Assembly: GCF_002994745.2 (NCBI RefSeq)
Contig: NC_037092.1
Span: 13,011,501 to 13,075,500 of the forward strand
Reading direction: 5' to 3'
Source: Rosa chinensis
Taxonomy: Eukaryota; Streptophyta; Magnoliopsida; Rosales; Rosaceae
DNA length: 64,000 nucleotides
Positions 24,287-35,000 of this stretch are shown here, one piece after another (the stretch's first letter is position 1; the number at the start of each line of letters is the position of its first letter). Under the pieces are notes generated by a model. That model ran no database searches. It saw only the letters and a list, made by a program, of their open reading frames with translations, and was not told the DNA's origin. A program made the position numbers and the translations under genes.

Positions 24287-25088
24287 AGATAAACACAACA
24301 AATTTCTATACATGGCCTCCTAATTTAATACAAGAATAAAGTTAGAAACTATGTAATTTAATTTTTCCTTAAATAAATTGTAATTAAGTGAGGTTAGAAA
24401 CTATAATATTTAGAATTTCAAAATCAATGGCATTAAATGTTTTTAAAACGGATCACTTTACTCCCATTTTTTACTTAATTTCCTTCTTTTTTTCTTAAGA
24501 GATATGATTAATCCATTTATTTTCTAATATAAAACATCACGGATGAAAAAACTTTGTAATTGTTAATTTGTTTGGCCCCTCCAATGACAACTTTGTAGTT
24601 CGGCCATTGTGGAGAAACTACTAATATAGTTTTGGTTAAATGTTAAACTCATAATTTTATATTTGATCAATATGGTGTTTGGTGGATGAGAACTCAAATA
24701 ATACAAAACCTATTTATTTGCATCTATTTAAAGGGAACAATAATAAATCTTTATGGATTTCTCAATAACTAACACAAGTAATCAATATGATTATTTACAA
24801 AACATCAAGTAACATACTAGAATATACTAATCATATTAAATAGTAGCCTTAATATAGTCAAATAATAGGATATTTCATGATTTTTGAGATTAATGATATT
24901 TTAGGTACTTTGGGTTGTCTATTTAGTAAAATATTAGAATGAGAAATTAAATGGGTGGTGTATTCAGAATGGAGTGTGTATTAAGTAATTTGAGGTGTGC
25001 ATTTAAAACTTCTTATTTCAAATTAGTCCTGGAAAGAGAAAATTAGACAAAAAAAAACCCGAAAAATGAAGCTCCTATTAAAAAAAAA

Positions 25089-26335
25089 GGAGTTAATTCG
25101 ATTCAAGTCCTTTTTGTTATATAAAAATTAGATCTAGTCCGCGCATATTTTCTTGTTAATTGCGGTCCATTTGCTTTTTTTAATAGTCCAATTTGCCCTT
25201 AGAACCAAATAAGGTAAATAATTTCAAATTCACTAATTAGATCACAATTTTAGCTCAATTTTAAATTTTAAATTCAAATTCCAAAATTTACAATTCATCA
25301 ATAAATAATTTTCAGACAAAGAAGACTAAATGCATTCATATAAACTCAATATACATAAGATGTAGGTCTAATACTTTTATATACCTACATTATAGTATAA
25401 TAGGTATTTAAAGTTGTATCGTAGAGATTTAATCTACGTAGACATACGAAGCAGGGAAAAAAAAAACATAGAATACATTCCCAATCTAATCAAAAGGTAC
25501 AAATATGTATATATAGAACTTATACCTAATTAAAAGATAAAATGTATGAAAGAGAAAATGTGAGATAATGAGAGATCCTTAGATATAGAGATATAGAGAA
25601 ACTTGAATTTTTTTTTTTAACTTGTGAAATCTTACCTATAAATAAGGCATGTAAATGTGAAATAAAAATGTCTAATCAAATTGTAGGACAAATCTTATGT
25701 ATAACACCATAATCGATTCTATACTAAAAGTAAGCAAAAACTTCTTACCAAATCTATAATAAAGGTAGCTGCGAATTGAAGATGTCATGTTAGTAAGACA
25801 TAAAAAAGATCTAAGAAGGGAGAAGCCACAAAAAAAAAATACTAATGTGAAAGAAAAAGCTAGAAATAAACAGAGAAATGAGAAGTATGTGTTGGAAATA
25901 GGATATACATTGAACAAGAAGAGGGAAAAAACGATGATTCGGTAGAAAAAATGAGGAAGAAGAAGAAGACAATTTGTGATAGGCAAGATCAAGGAAGAAT
26001 AATATCTTAATATATATAGATTCATCTTTTGAATTCAATTAAGAAACTAATCATATAAATTAAAGTCAACACATTAAATTTGTTAATTTTACATTAACAA
26101 GATTGCAATCATTTAGGAATCCCATTAATATATTAGCTTTTACTGTATATTGTGCAAAATATATTAAATAAGGGTATGTTAAGAATGAAAAATTTAGGTG
26201 TTGAGTCAGCAAGATAAAAAAAGAAATAAATCCAATGTGGCAGCTGAGTCATAGGACCACAACTACTAAAAAAATGCATCCGGACTGCATCTTATATAGG
26301 CTGTGACTTTTGGACTTAGATCTAATTAACTCTAA
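25089..26335. mobile_element. candidate TIR DNA element inserted in array unit 2
   Basis: Interrupts unit 2 at a run of A; units 1 and 3 give the uninterrupted sequence. The ends are imperfect inverted repeats of about 22 bases: left (G)GAGTTAATTCGATTCAAGTC, right (reverse complement) AGAGTTAATTAGATCTAAGTCC. A-rich flanks make a target duplication impossible to define. The interior is AT-rich with only a low-complexity open frame (25672-26025, minus), so the element looks non-autonomous. Superfamily not determined. Confidence 0.6.
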
Positions 26336-26948
26336 AAAGTTATTCCTATATATTTTTTTTTAATCTACACCCATTCACATAATTAAACATTCCTTATAGG
26401 TTTTAAGTCTATAATTAAGTTTTTTTAGTTTGACTATTTTACTCTTCTAATTGAATAAGGAAAATATTCCTAAAATATAGCTCTTTTTTTTTTCTTTTTT
26501 TGAATTTAAATATTGCATCAGTTATAAACACAAATTAGAATTTAATACAATCAATTTATTTTTCCTTATTTAAAAACGATTAATTGCCTTAATTAATGTA
26601 TATCTCTTCCTTTCTGATTTGATCTATATATTTGCCATTTTTTAGTAGATATGTTTGTGTAGATATTCGTATTATTAGATATCTCAACGTGATTAATCGC
26701 CTTAATTATAGTACTAGCTCCTTAACATGTGCGGACAATTGGTTTTTATTTTTTAAAATTAAAAAAATTACAGTAATTTTTCTCCTGATGTTAGAGAAGA
26801 TTCTCTTTTTTGAATGGGAGATATTGCAAAATTTTCAAATATGACATAGTCTATTGACTATCTTATCCTCATATCGAAATAATTTGTTTACTAATATCTA
26901 TATTATGTGAGGGCATATATGGTAGTTTAAAATTTTAACCATTCCCTC

Positions 26949-27222
26949 AAGAATCTTGGTCTTGAAGATGTCAGGGGAGTACCTCTTCATCCTCTTGAAA
27001 ACAAAGTTTCCCGGCTTGCCAAAAAGAAACTCGAGAGTTTCTCCCACAACAGGCCATCCCATGCCGCTTGGTGGGAGGTTCTTGCCATCTTCAGATTTGA
27101 ATGCGAAGAGGGCAAAGGCGAAAAGAGCAGCACCCAAAGAGAGAACAAGGTAAAGGGTCTCCATGGCTGGTGCTCAAATCTCAGTGCTGAGACTGAATGA
27201 AGTTGGGAAGCAGCGATGTTTT
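26949..27222 (-). pseudogene. P450 5' fragment 2 (leader plus first ~73 codons)
   Basis: Nearly identical to the fragment at 24013-24286, with only a couple of base differences across the piece. It has the same breakpoints and the same foreign tail ([15 protein letters not shown]), so it arose by duplication of the whole unit and not by a second capture from the gene. Confidence 0.9.
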
Positions 27223-28585
27223 AGATAAACACAACAAATTTCTATACATGGCCTCCTAATTTAATACAAGAATAAAGTTAGAAACTATCTAATTTAATTT
27301 TTCCTTAAATAAATTGTAATTAAGTGAGGTTAGAAACCATAATATTTAGAATTTCAAAATCAATGGCATTAAATGTTTTTAAAACGGATCACTTTACTCC
27401 CATTTTTTACTTAATTTCCTTCTTTTTTTCGTAAGAGATATGATTAATCCATTTATTTTCTAATATAAAACATCACGGGTGAAAAAACTTTGTAATTGTT
27501 AATTTGTTTGGTCCCTCTAATGACAACTTTGTAGTTCGGCCATTGTGGAGAAACTACTAATATAGTTTTGGTTAAATGTTAAACTCATAATTTTATACTT
27601 GATCAACATGGTGTTTGGTGGATGAGAACTCAAATAATACAAAACCTATTTATTTGCATCTATTTAAAAGGAACATTAATAAATCTTTATGGAATTCTCA
27701 CTAACTAACACATGTAATCAATATGGTTATTTACAAAACAACAAGTAATATACTAGAATATACTAATCATATTAAATAGTAGCCTTAATATAGTCAAATA
27801 ATAGGATATTTCATGATTTTTGAGATTAATGATATTTTAGGTACTTAATTTGGGTTGTGTATTTAGTAAAATATTAGAATGAGAAATTAAATGGGTGGTG
27901 TATTCAGTATGGAGTGTGTATTAAGTAATTTGGGGTGTGCATTTAAAACTTCTCATTTCAAATTAGTCCCGGAAAGAGAAAATTAGAAGAAAAAAAACCC
28001 AAAAAATGAAGTTCCTATTAAAAAAAACTCATTCCTATATTTTTTTTTTAATCTACACTCATTCACATAATTAAACATTCCTTATAGGTTTTCAGTCTAT
28101 AATTACGTTTTTTCACGTTTTTTAAGTTTGACTATTTTATCCTTCTAATTGAATAAGGAAAATATTCCTCAAATATAGCTGTTTTTTTAATTTAAATATG
28201 ACATCAGTTATAAATACAAATTAGAATTTAATACAATCAATTTATTTTCCCTTATTTAAAAACGATTAATTGCCTTAATTATTGCATATATCTTCCTTTC
28301 TGATTTGATCTATATATTTGCCATTTTTTAGTAGATATGTTTGTGTAGATATTCCTATTATTAGATATCTCAACGTGATTAATCGCCTTAATTATAGTAC
28401 TAGCCCCTTAATCAATTAGCTTTTATTTTTTAAAATTAAAAAAATTATAGCAATTTCTCTCCTAATTTTAGAGAAGATTCTCCTTTTTCATGGGAGATAT
28501 TGCAAATTTTTCAAATATGATATAGTCTATTGACTATCTTATCATCCTATAGAAATAATTTGTTTACTAATATCTATATTATGCA

Positions 28586-28867
28586 AGGTTCTAAAAATCA
28601 CTTAGGCGAGCAATAGAGTAGCGCCCAGGGGCCTAGGTGGGAGCTTAGGTTGCGCCTAGCCGATTTTCTAATTTTTAATTTTTATAACCTTTATAATTAT
28701 ATAAGATATTAATCATATTATTATTGCATATATAATTAATCAATGAATAAAGAAATATAATAGTTGAATTTGTAACAAAAAAATAATATATATATATATA
28801 TATATATAATTGTTGAATCAACGAAGGAGATCAACCCATAATATTGTCGAACTTGTCTGCAATGAAA
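28586..28867. mobile_element. hAT-type element fragment plus (TA)n
   Basis: Starts CAAGGTTCTAAAAATC followed by GGCG/CCTAGG-rich sequence, which resembles the termini of plant hAT-derived repeats. No matching opposite end was found. A (TA)n run lies at 28786-28808. No gene. Confidence 0.35.
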
Positions 28868-28899
28868 TGAACGTTTATTAAGCAAAGTGGAAAAAACAA

Positions 28900-31433
28900 G
28901 GGGCCGTGGCCACTTACCCAATTTTAGCCTAAAAATTGCCCACTTACTCCATTAAGAGTTGTTTATTCTCATTTACCCAATTTAACATTTAATGACAATT
29001 TTGCCCTATTAATTAAACTGAAACTCATATATCTCTCTCCTCTCTTACTCTCTCTCCTCCCAGACTCTCTCTCTCTCCCTCCCTTCCTGGCCCCCCCCCT
29101 TCAGCACTGTCGTCGAGGCCCAATCTGAGGCCATTGGAATCGCGCAGTCGTTGACACTCAAATCGGTCCGACATCAAGGCTCTCAATCCGTCGTCGTGCA
29201 GCACGGTTTCGACTCAAACAAAGACTCTGACACAGTCGTCGATGCACAAATCGAAGGTCACGGCAATGGCGACGCCAGGTTCCTTTTTGTCTACTCTCTG
29301 AGAGGAGCTTCTCTCTGTCTCCGTCGTCAGAGGTAAGATCTGTGGTTTTCTCCTCTCTCTCTCTCTCTGCACACACTCACATTCTTAGTTTGTTTTGCTT
29401 CTTTTTTTATTTTTTTATTATAAACTGTTAATTGAGTGAAAATGAAGACTCATTGAAAACCTATTGTGGAGTCGAAACACTAAAAAAAAAAAAACATTAT
29501 TGCCGCCTAATAATATACCTATTGGGGGTCAATAATCACTGCACTGTTTATTTAAGTACACTAATCTGTTATTGATTGAAAATGGAGTGTTTTCTTGGTG
29601 GTCTATTGGAAGGCAATAGACAGATTATTGGCCCCTAATAATTTCTTAAGTGTGGTTAATTAATCACTAAAATTAGAGCTTTGAAATGTCTTTTGTTGTT
29701 TTGAGTTTATTATAATACAATAATATGTGAATGATAGAAACATGTGATTTTTGGGTGGTCTATTGGGGGGCAGTAGACAGATTATTGCCCCCCAATAATG
29801 TCTTTATTGGGGGTTAATAATGTTAGAAATTTTGATTTTGAAAGTCTAAGATAATGATTTTGGTTTTGTTTGCGCGCAGAATGGCAAGACCAAGATTCAA
29901 CCTGCTGAGTGATTCTGAAGAGGAAGCACACAGTTGAGTAAATCATGCCTCTTGATGCAGCTTAGAGAAAGTGAAAACTGAGATCATGAACATGATATCT
30001 AACTTCTAATGTACTATAAAGGAGGATCTTTATTTTGAAAGTAGGAATTTAACATAGGGATTCCGAAAGTAGGGATTGTACATTCTCCTATGCAATTTAT
30101 TCTTCAATTACGGTGAAATGATATAATTTGGATGATACGATATACTTTTGTTGTATTCAAATTATTACAGGTCCTTTCAACAAATTGCAGATAGATTCAA
30201 TAAACATGTTTATTGGTGGGTGGGGGGAGGGGAATAAAATCTCCATTGCCCCCCAATAAACCTCTTATAAACAGTCATTGCAAACTTAATCCTGTTCAAA
30301 ATTTAATTCACTTCTTAAAAAGCAACAAAAATCAAAATAAAAGTCAATATTAATTAATCATCCTCAAAAGAAAAATGTTACAATGAGCCTGAGCCTGAGC
30401 CTGAACATAAACAATTATTGCCCCCCAATAAAAACTGTAAAACCTAACAATTCTGTCCAAAAACATGTACTACTGCTTCAGAGGGATCATATAACATTTT
30501 CCAGAATAAATGCACCGAGCAACGAAAGGATCACCCATATTCCTGCAAAAAAAATCAACAAAGCAAAACTATTATTGCCCCCTAATAAACAGATTATTGC
30601 CCCCCAATAATAATTTCAAAACTACCAAAACACATCAGAAGTAGCAACAAATTACTTTCAACAAAAAGAAAAAGAACATTGAACAACTATTATAGGGACT
30701 TCATAACAATTAAGATAGCTTATTGCCCCCCAATAATGTAGTCAGAACAACCAAAACACTTCATAAACTGTAACAATTTGCTCTTAACACAAAGGAAAAG
30801 ATCACTAAACAACAACTAGAGAGACAGAATAACAACCAACACACATTACTGCCCCCCAGTAGACAGATTATTGCGACCTAATAATATAGTCAAAACTACA
30901 ATACAACCAGTTCAACTAAACACGAAGCTCAGATTCACCAAAATCACTTCAAAATTAACACAACAATTCAAATCTATTACAATGTACACAAAAGACCCAG
31001 AAATTCAAATCAAACATATTAGATCGAGCTAAGATAATACAATTTGAGATCGATGAAGAAAAGAATCAAACCGCGATGAAGGAGGAACAGAAACAAGACC
31101 TCGATCTCGATCCATGGTGATAATCACAGCACAGCTCCTCTCTCTCTAGAAATCACAGAGTTCGAACTTAACATAAAGCTTAGATTCACTAAAATCAGTT
31201 CGTAACCCAAAAATTTCAAAACTAACACAACATACACAAAAAGACCTAGAAATTGAAATCAAACTGATTAAACCGAGCTAAAATCAAACAATTTGAGAAC
31301 GATGAAGAAAAGAATCAAACCGCGATGAAGGAGGAACACAAGCAAGAGCTCGATCTCGGTCCATGGTGATAATCACAGCACAGCTCCTCTCTCCTCTAGA
31401 AATCGTAGAGCTCTCTCTCCATAAACTGCGCAG

Positions 31434-31475
<42 letters not shown>

Positions 31476-31722
31476 AAATGGCAGAGTTTCTCTCTCTAAA
31501 ATCGAGGTGTTTCTCTCTCTATCTCTTTCTGTTTCAATTTTCAGCTTTGGCAATTAGAAAAGGGCAAAACGGTCCAAAAATATGAAAAAAACAGGTCCAA
31601 CTCTTAGAGTTTTGGGTAAGTGGGGTTTAAAAATAAAAATTGTTGTGTAAGTGGCCAATCTCTTAGAGTGTTTGGGTAAGTGGGGTTAATTAACCCCAAA
31701 ATTGGGTAAATGATTATTTCCC
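28900..31722. mobile_element. non-autonomous Mutator-like element 1 (MULE-1) with TATTGCCCCCCAATA repeats
   Basis: Ends are imperfect inverted repeats of about 60 bases. Left: GGGGCCGTGGCCACTTACCC, then AATTTTAG and later CCCACTTACTCC..TAAGAG. Right, reverse complement: GGGAAATAATCATTTACCCA, then ATTTTGG and later CCCCACTTACCC..CTAAGAG. A 9-bp target duplication AAAAAACAA/AAAAAATAA (8 of 9) flanks it at 28891-28899 and 31723-31731. Copy A at about 17796-17815 shows the empty site. Inside are: a CT-rich leader and a short frame (29151-29336) with a splice donor at 29333; a matching acceptor before an ATG at 29881 (MARPRFNLLSDSEEEAHS, then stop); at least ten TATTG(C6)AATA-type motifs; a 0.25-kb internal duplication; and (CT)n at 31434-31473. 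No transposase. The leader-intron-ATG layout looks like a captured gene 5' end of unknown origin. Confidence 0.85.
30905..31402. repeat. internal direct duplication (~250 bp) in MULE-1
   Basis: The block from AAGCTCAGATTCACCAAAAT to CACAGCTCCTCTCTC at about 30922-31145 recurs at 31177-31394. Shared landmarks are AAAAGAATCAAACCGCGATG and CCATGGTGATAATCACAGCA. Non-coding. Confidence 0.85.
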
Positions 31723-32038
31723 AAAAAATAACAAAGGCTTCTTTAAGAAATATGAATGTTTTCTTTTGTTCTTATTCTATCGACTGTTATATGGTCTTAG
31801 ACTCGTAGCACATATATCCTTGCACCATTTTTGGACATAGTGACTAGTGACATCGAAAAAATTTGTCCACAAACTCATCCCATTTGTATAGACATCTACG
31901 TTAATGTATAGAACGGTATCTTATAGTAGATAGCTTGATGTAATCAGAGATTACCTTTAAGCCAAGCTGACTTGATGTACCACTTGAGAAATAAGTATGC
32001 TATTTTTTTTTTTGAAGGAAGGATTTCATTAAAACATA

Positions 32039-35000
32039 TCAACTAGTACACTCGCTTAGAATGACACCCCTTATGAATACGGGAGCAAAGCCAAACCAAT
32101 TTTGGCTAATACTATTACATGCTTGACTAGCTAATTTATGAGCGACCCTATTGGCCTCACGTGGCGCAAAAGTGACTATGAACTCCCCATGAGTGTGCAT
32201 AGAGTCTTTTACATCATCTATCAGGAATCCATGCATAGAGTGGTCACGTTCTTCTTGGTTCAGTGCAGCTGCCAACATTGCACAGTCGGTCTCAAAGATA
32301 ACCTTTTGATAATCCAGATTTGCTGCCATATGAGTTGCTTCATACATGGCCTGTAATTCAGCATGCAACGGCGTGGTAATGGTCTGTAATGGCTTCATTT
32401 CAGCTACTTTAAAGTGCCCTCTATAGTCTCTGAAAACCATGCTAGCTCCACATTGGCCCGTTTGTGGGATGAATGCTCCATCTACGTTGCATTTCACCCA
32501 ATTCTCTGGAGGCTTTATCCATTCCTTGTTTCGTGCTATGGGTGTATTTTCACTCCGGTTTACTTTCAAGAAATCTTCTAACCAGCTCATGGACATCAGG
32601 ACTACATCTTGAGGGTGTTGCTTTTTTCTTTCCCAGACTTGGGTGTTTCAGTTCTTCCAAATGCCCCATATCAACATCATCAACTTTGCAAAACCTTCTT
32701 TACTTGTCTTGGATAGCATGGTTAACAGCCACTCTTTCAAATCTGCAAAGTATCCATGCGGCAAATCAACTGTAGCTGCTGCCCATGTTGCTTTAGCATA
32801 CTCACATTGGGTAAAGATACGGATGTTGTCTTCAATTGCAGCTTCGCACATTGGGCATGTTAGCTCCCCTGTATAACCTTTTGTGTTCAAGCAGCTTCTA
32901 TTTGGTAGTATGTTGACACACGATCTCCAAGTGTGTAAAGCCACTTTGTTTGGAACCTTGGCATTCCATATTGCATACCATAATTTGTCACAGGGATGTA
33001 GAGCTCTTGGGGGGGGGGGGGGGGGGGGCTAGGACTATGCCTAAAGCCATATCCCTGGCAACATAATATGCACCCTTTTGTTGTGAAGATGCCTTTGGTG
33101 CTGAAATGTCACACTAGTCTATCTCTGGGAGCTCTTTTACTCAGAGGAATACTCATAATCAGATCTTTATCCACTGGGACAAACCATTGTTCTAACTTTT
33201 GTATATCCCAGGTCTGTGTTTGCAGGCATATTGATTCACATACCTTTTTTGGTGCATCTCTGGGTTGCGGTGTACAAGGACCACGCGGGTAGGAGTCTGG
33301 TAACCAACTGTCTCTCCATATATCGATATTTTGTCCATTTCCCACTTGCTACCGTAAGCCTTGTTTGAGGACAACTCTACCTTCCCAAATACTTCTCCAT
33401 GGAAAGGATGGTTGGTCTCCTAGTTCTGCATGTAGGAAATCACCGTTTGGGTAGTAGATAGCCTTGTAGAGTCTTGCTACTAGAGAATTTGGATTTCTCA
33501 CAATACGCCGGCCTTGTTTAGCTAACATGCCCAAGTTAAACCAGTGTAGATTTTTGAAGCCCATACCACCCTCTTTCTTTGGTACACATAGTCTATCCCA
33601 AGATCTCCAGTGTATGTTCTACTTCTCTTCCGAGTCACCCCACCAAAATCCTGCACACAGTTGTTGTAGATCTTCACACAGACCAATAGGTAGTTTATAA
33701 CAATTCATGACATAGTTTGGTACTATTTAAGCCACCGCTTTGATTAGGATCTCCTTGCCTGCTCCACTCAGTAATTTTGCTCGCCAACTAACCACCTTAT
33801 TTGTGAGTTTCTCCTTGAGGTAACTAAAAGCAGTTGTTTTTGTTCTTCCCACATATGTTGTTAAACCAAGATATCAGTCATGCTTATCAACTCTTTGTAC
33901 TCCTAGCAACTCGGCTAACTGGAACTGTACGTTGATATCAATATTTTTGTTGAAAGCTACCTCACTTTTTTGTAGGTTGATCTTCTGCCCTGATGCAATC
34001 TCATATGTATGCAGAATGTTTTGAAATTGTTGGCATTCTTCTGTATTGGCTATACCAAATAAAAAGCTATCATCTGCAAAGAGAAAATGATGTAGGCGTG
34101 GTGCAGTTGGTGCGAGGACAATTCCTTGAATCCATTGTTGTTGTGCAAAATGCTCTATCAAATCCGATAATCCTTCTGCACATAAGATGAATAAATACGG
34201 TGATAACGGGTCACCCTGTCTTATACCTCTGGAAAGTCTCACATAACGTAGGACTTCTCCATTTATAAGGAAAGGGTATCTGACTGTTTTGATGCTTGCC
34301 ATAACTAACTCCACCCAATCTGAAGCAAATCCCAGCTTTAGTAGGATGGCCTGCAGGAAAGGCCATTCGAGCTATCATAAGCTTTGCTAATATCCAGTTT
34401 TAGTGAAAATTGTCCATCACCACCCATTTGGTTGTTGTGTAGATGATGTGCTACCTCAGTTGCAACCAGGATGTTGTCTGAAATTAGACGATCTGGAACA
34501 AAAGCACTCTAAAGGGGGGATATGATGTCTCCTAATATTATTTTTAACCTGTTTGCCAACACTTTTGAACATATTCAATATAACACATTACATAGAGCTA
34601 TAGGTCTAAGATCCGTCATATGTTTCAGATTTTTGACCTTTGGGATGAGTGTAATATGTGTAAAGTTTACCTCCTTGAGCAACTCTCCAGAAAAGAGGAA
34701 GTGTTTCACTGCCATGCATACATCTTGCCCTATTGTGTTCTAGTATTTCTGGAAGAAGAAAGGTGACATTCCATCAGGGCCAGGTGCTTTGGATGGGTGC
34801 ATGTGAAAGAGGGCTATGCGGATTTCTTCATCAGAATATGGAGCTAGTAAGCTGTCACTCATACCCCCCGTTACTTTCTGCTTCACAGTGTTTGTGATAA
34901 GCTCTAAGGCTCTTGTATTTATCCCTTCAATTTGGAACATCCCTTTGTAATAGTCACTAATCACCTTTTCAATATCCTGTGCTTCATGCACCCAAAGGTT

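Larger units (their letters stand above)
23337..28585. repeat. tandem array of a ~1.7-kb AT-rich unit carrying a P450 5' fragment
   Basis: Each unit starts ATTTCAAATTAGTC(T/C)..GGAAAGAG. Unit 1 is 23337-25014; unit 2 is 25015-27955 including a 1.25-kb insertion at about 25089-26335; unit 3 is 27956-28585 and stops just before the P450 fragment would begin. Each full unit has about 670 bp of AT-rich DNA, a 274-bp P450 piece on the minus strand, and about 730 bp of AT-rich DNA. The first unit begins at a sequence (TATTTCAAATTAGTC) shared by the upstream regions of both P450 copies. In copy B the same motif at about 48815 leads into different DNA instead. Confidence 0.85.

Noticed and set aside
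25672..26038. 117-codon frame rich in Phe, Leu and Ser
   Set aside because: Low-complexity translation of AT-rich DNA inside a transposon.
30200..31150. CRISPR-like appearance of regularly repeated TATTGCCCCCCAATA motifs
   Set aside because: Spacing is irregular, the motif is short, and this is plant nuclear DNA inside a Mutator-like element.
33000..33035. Poly-G run as a functional G-quadruplex
   Set aside because: A pure homopolymer inside a dead LINE, possibly extended by sequencing; no support for function.
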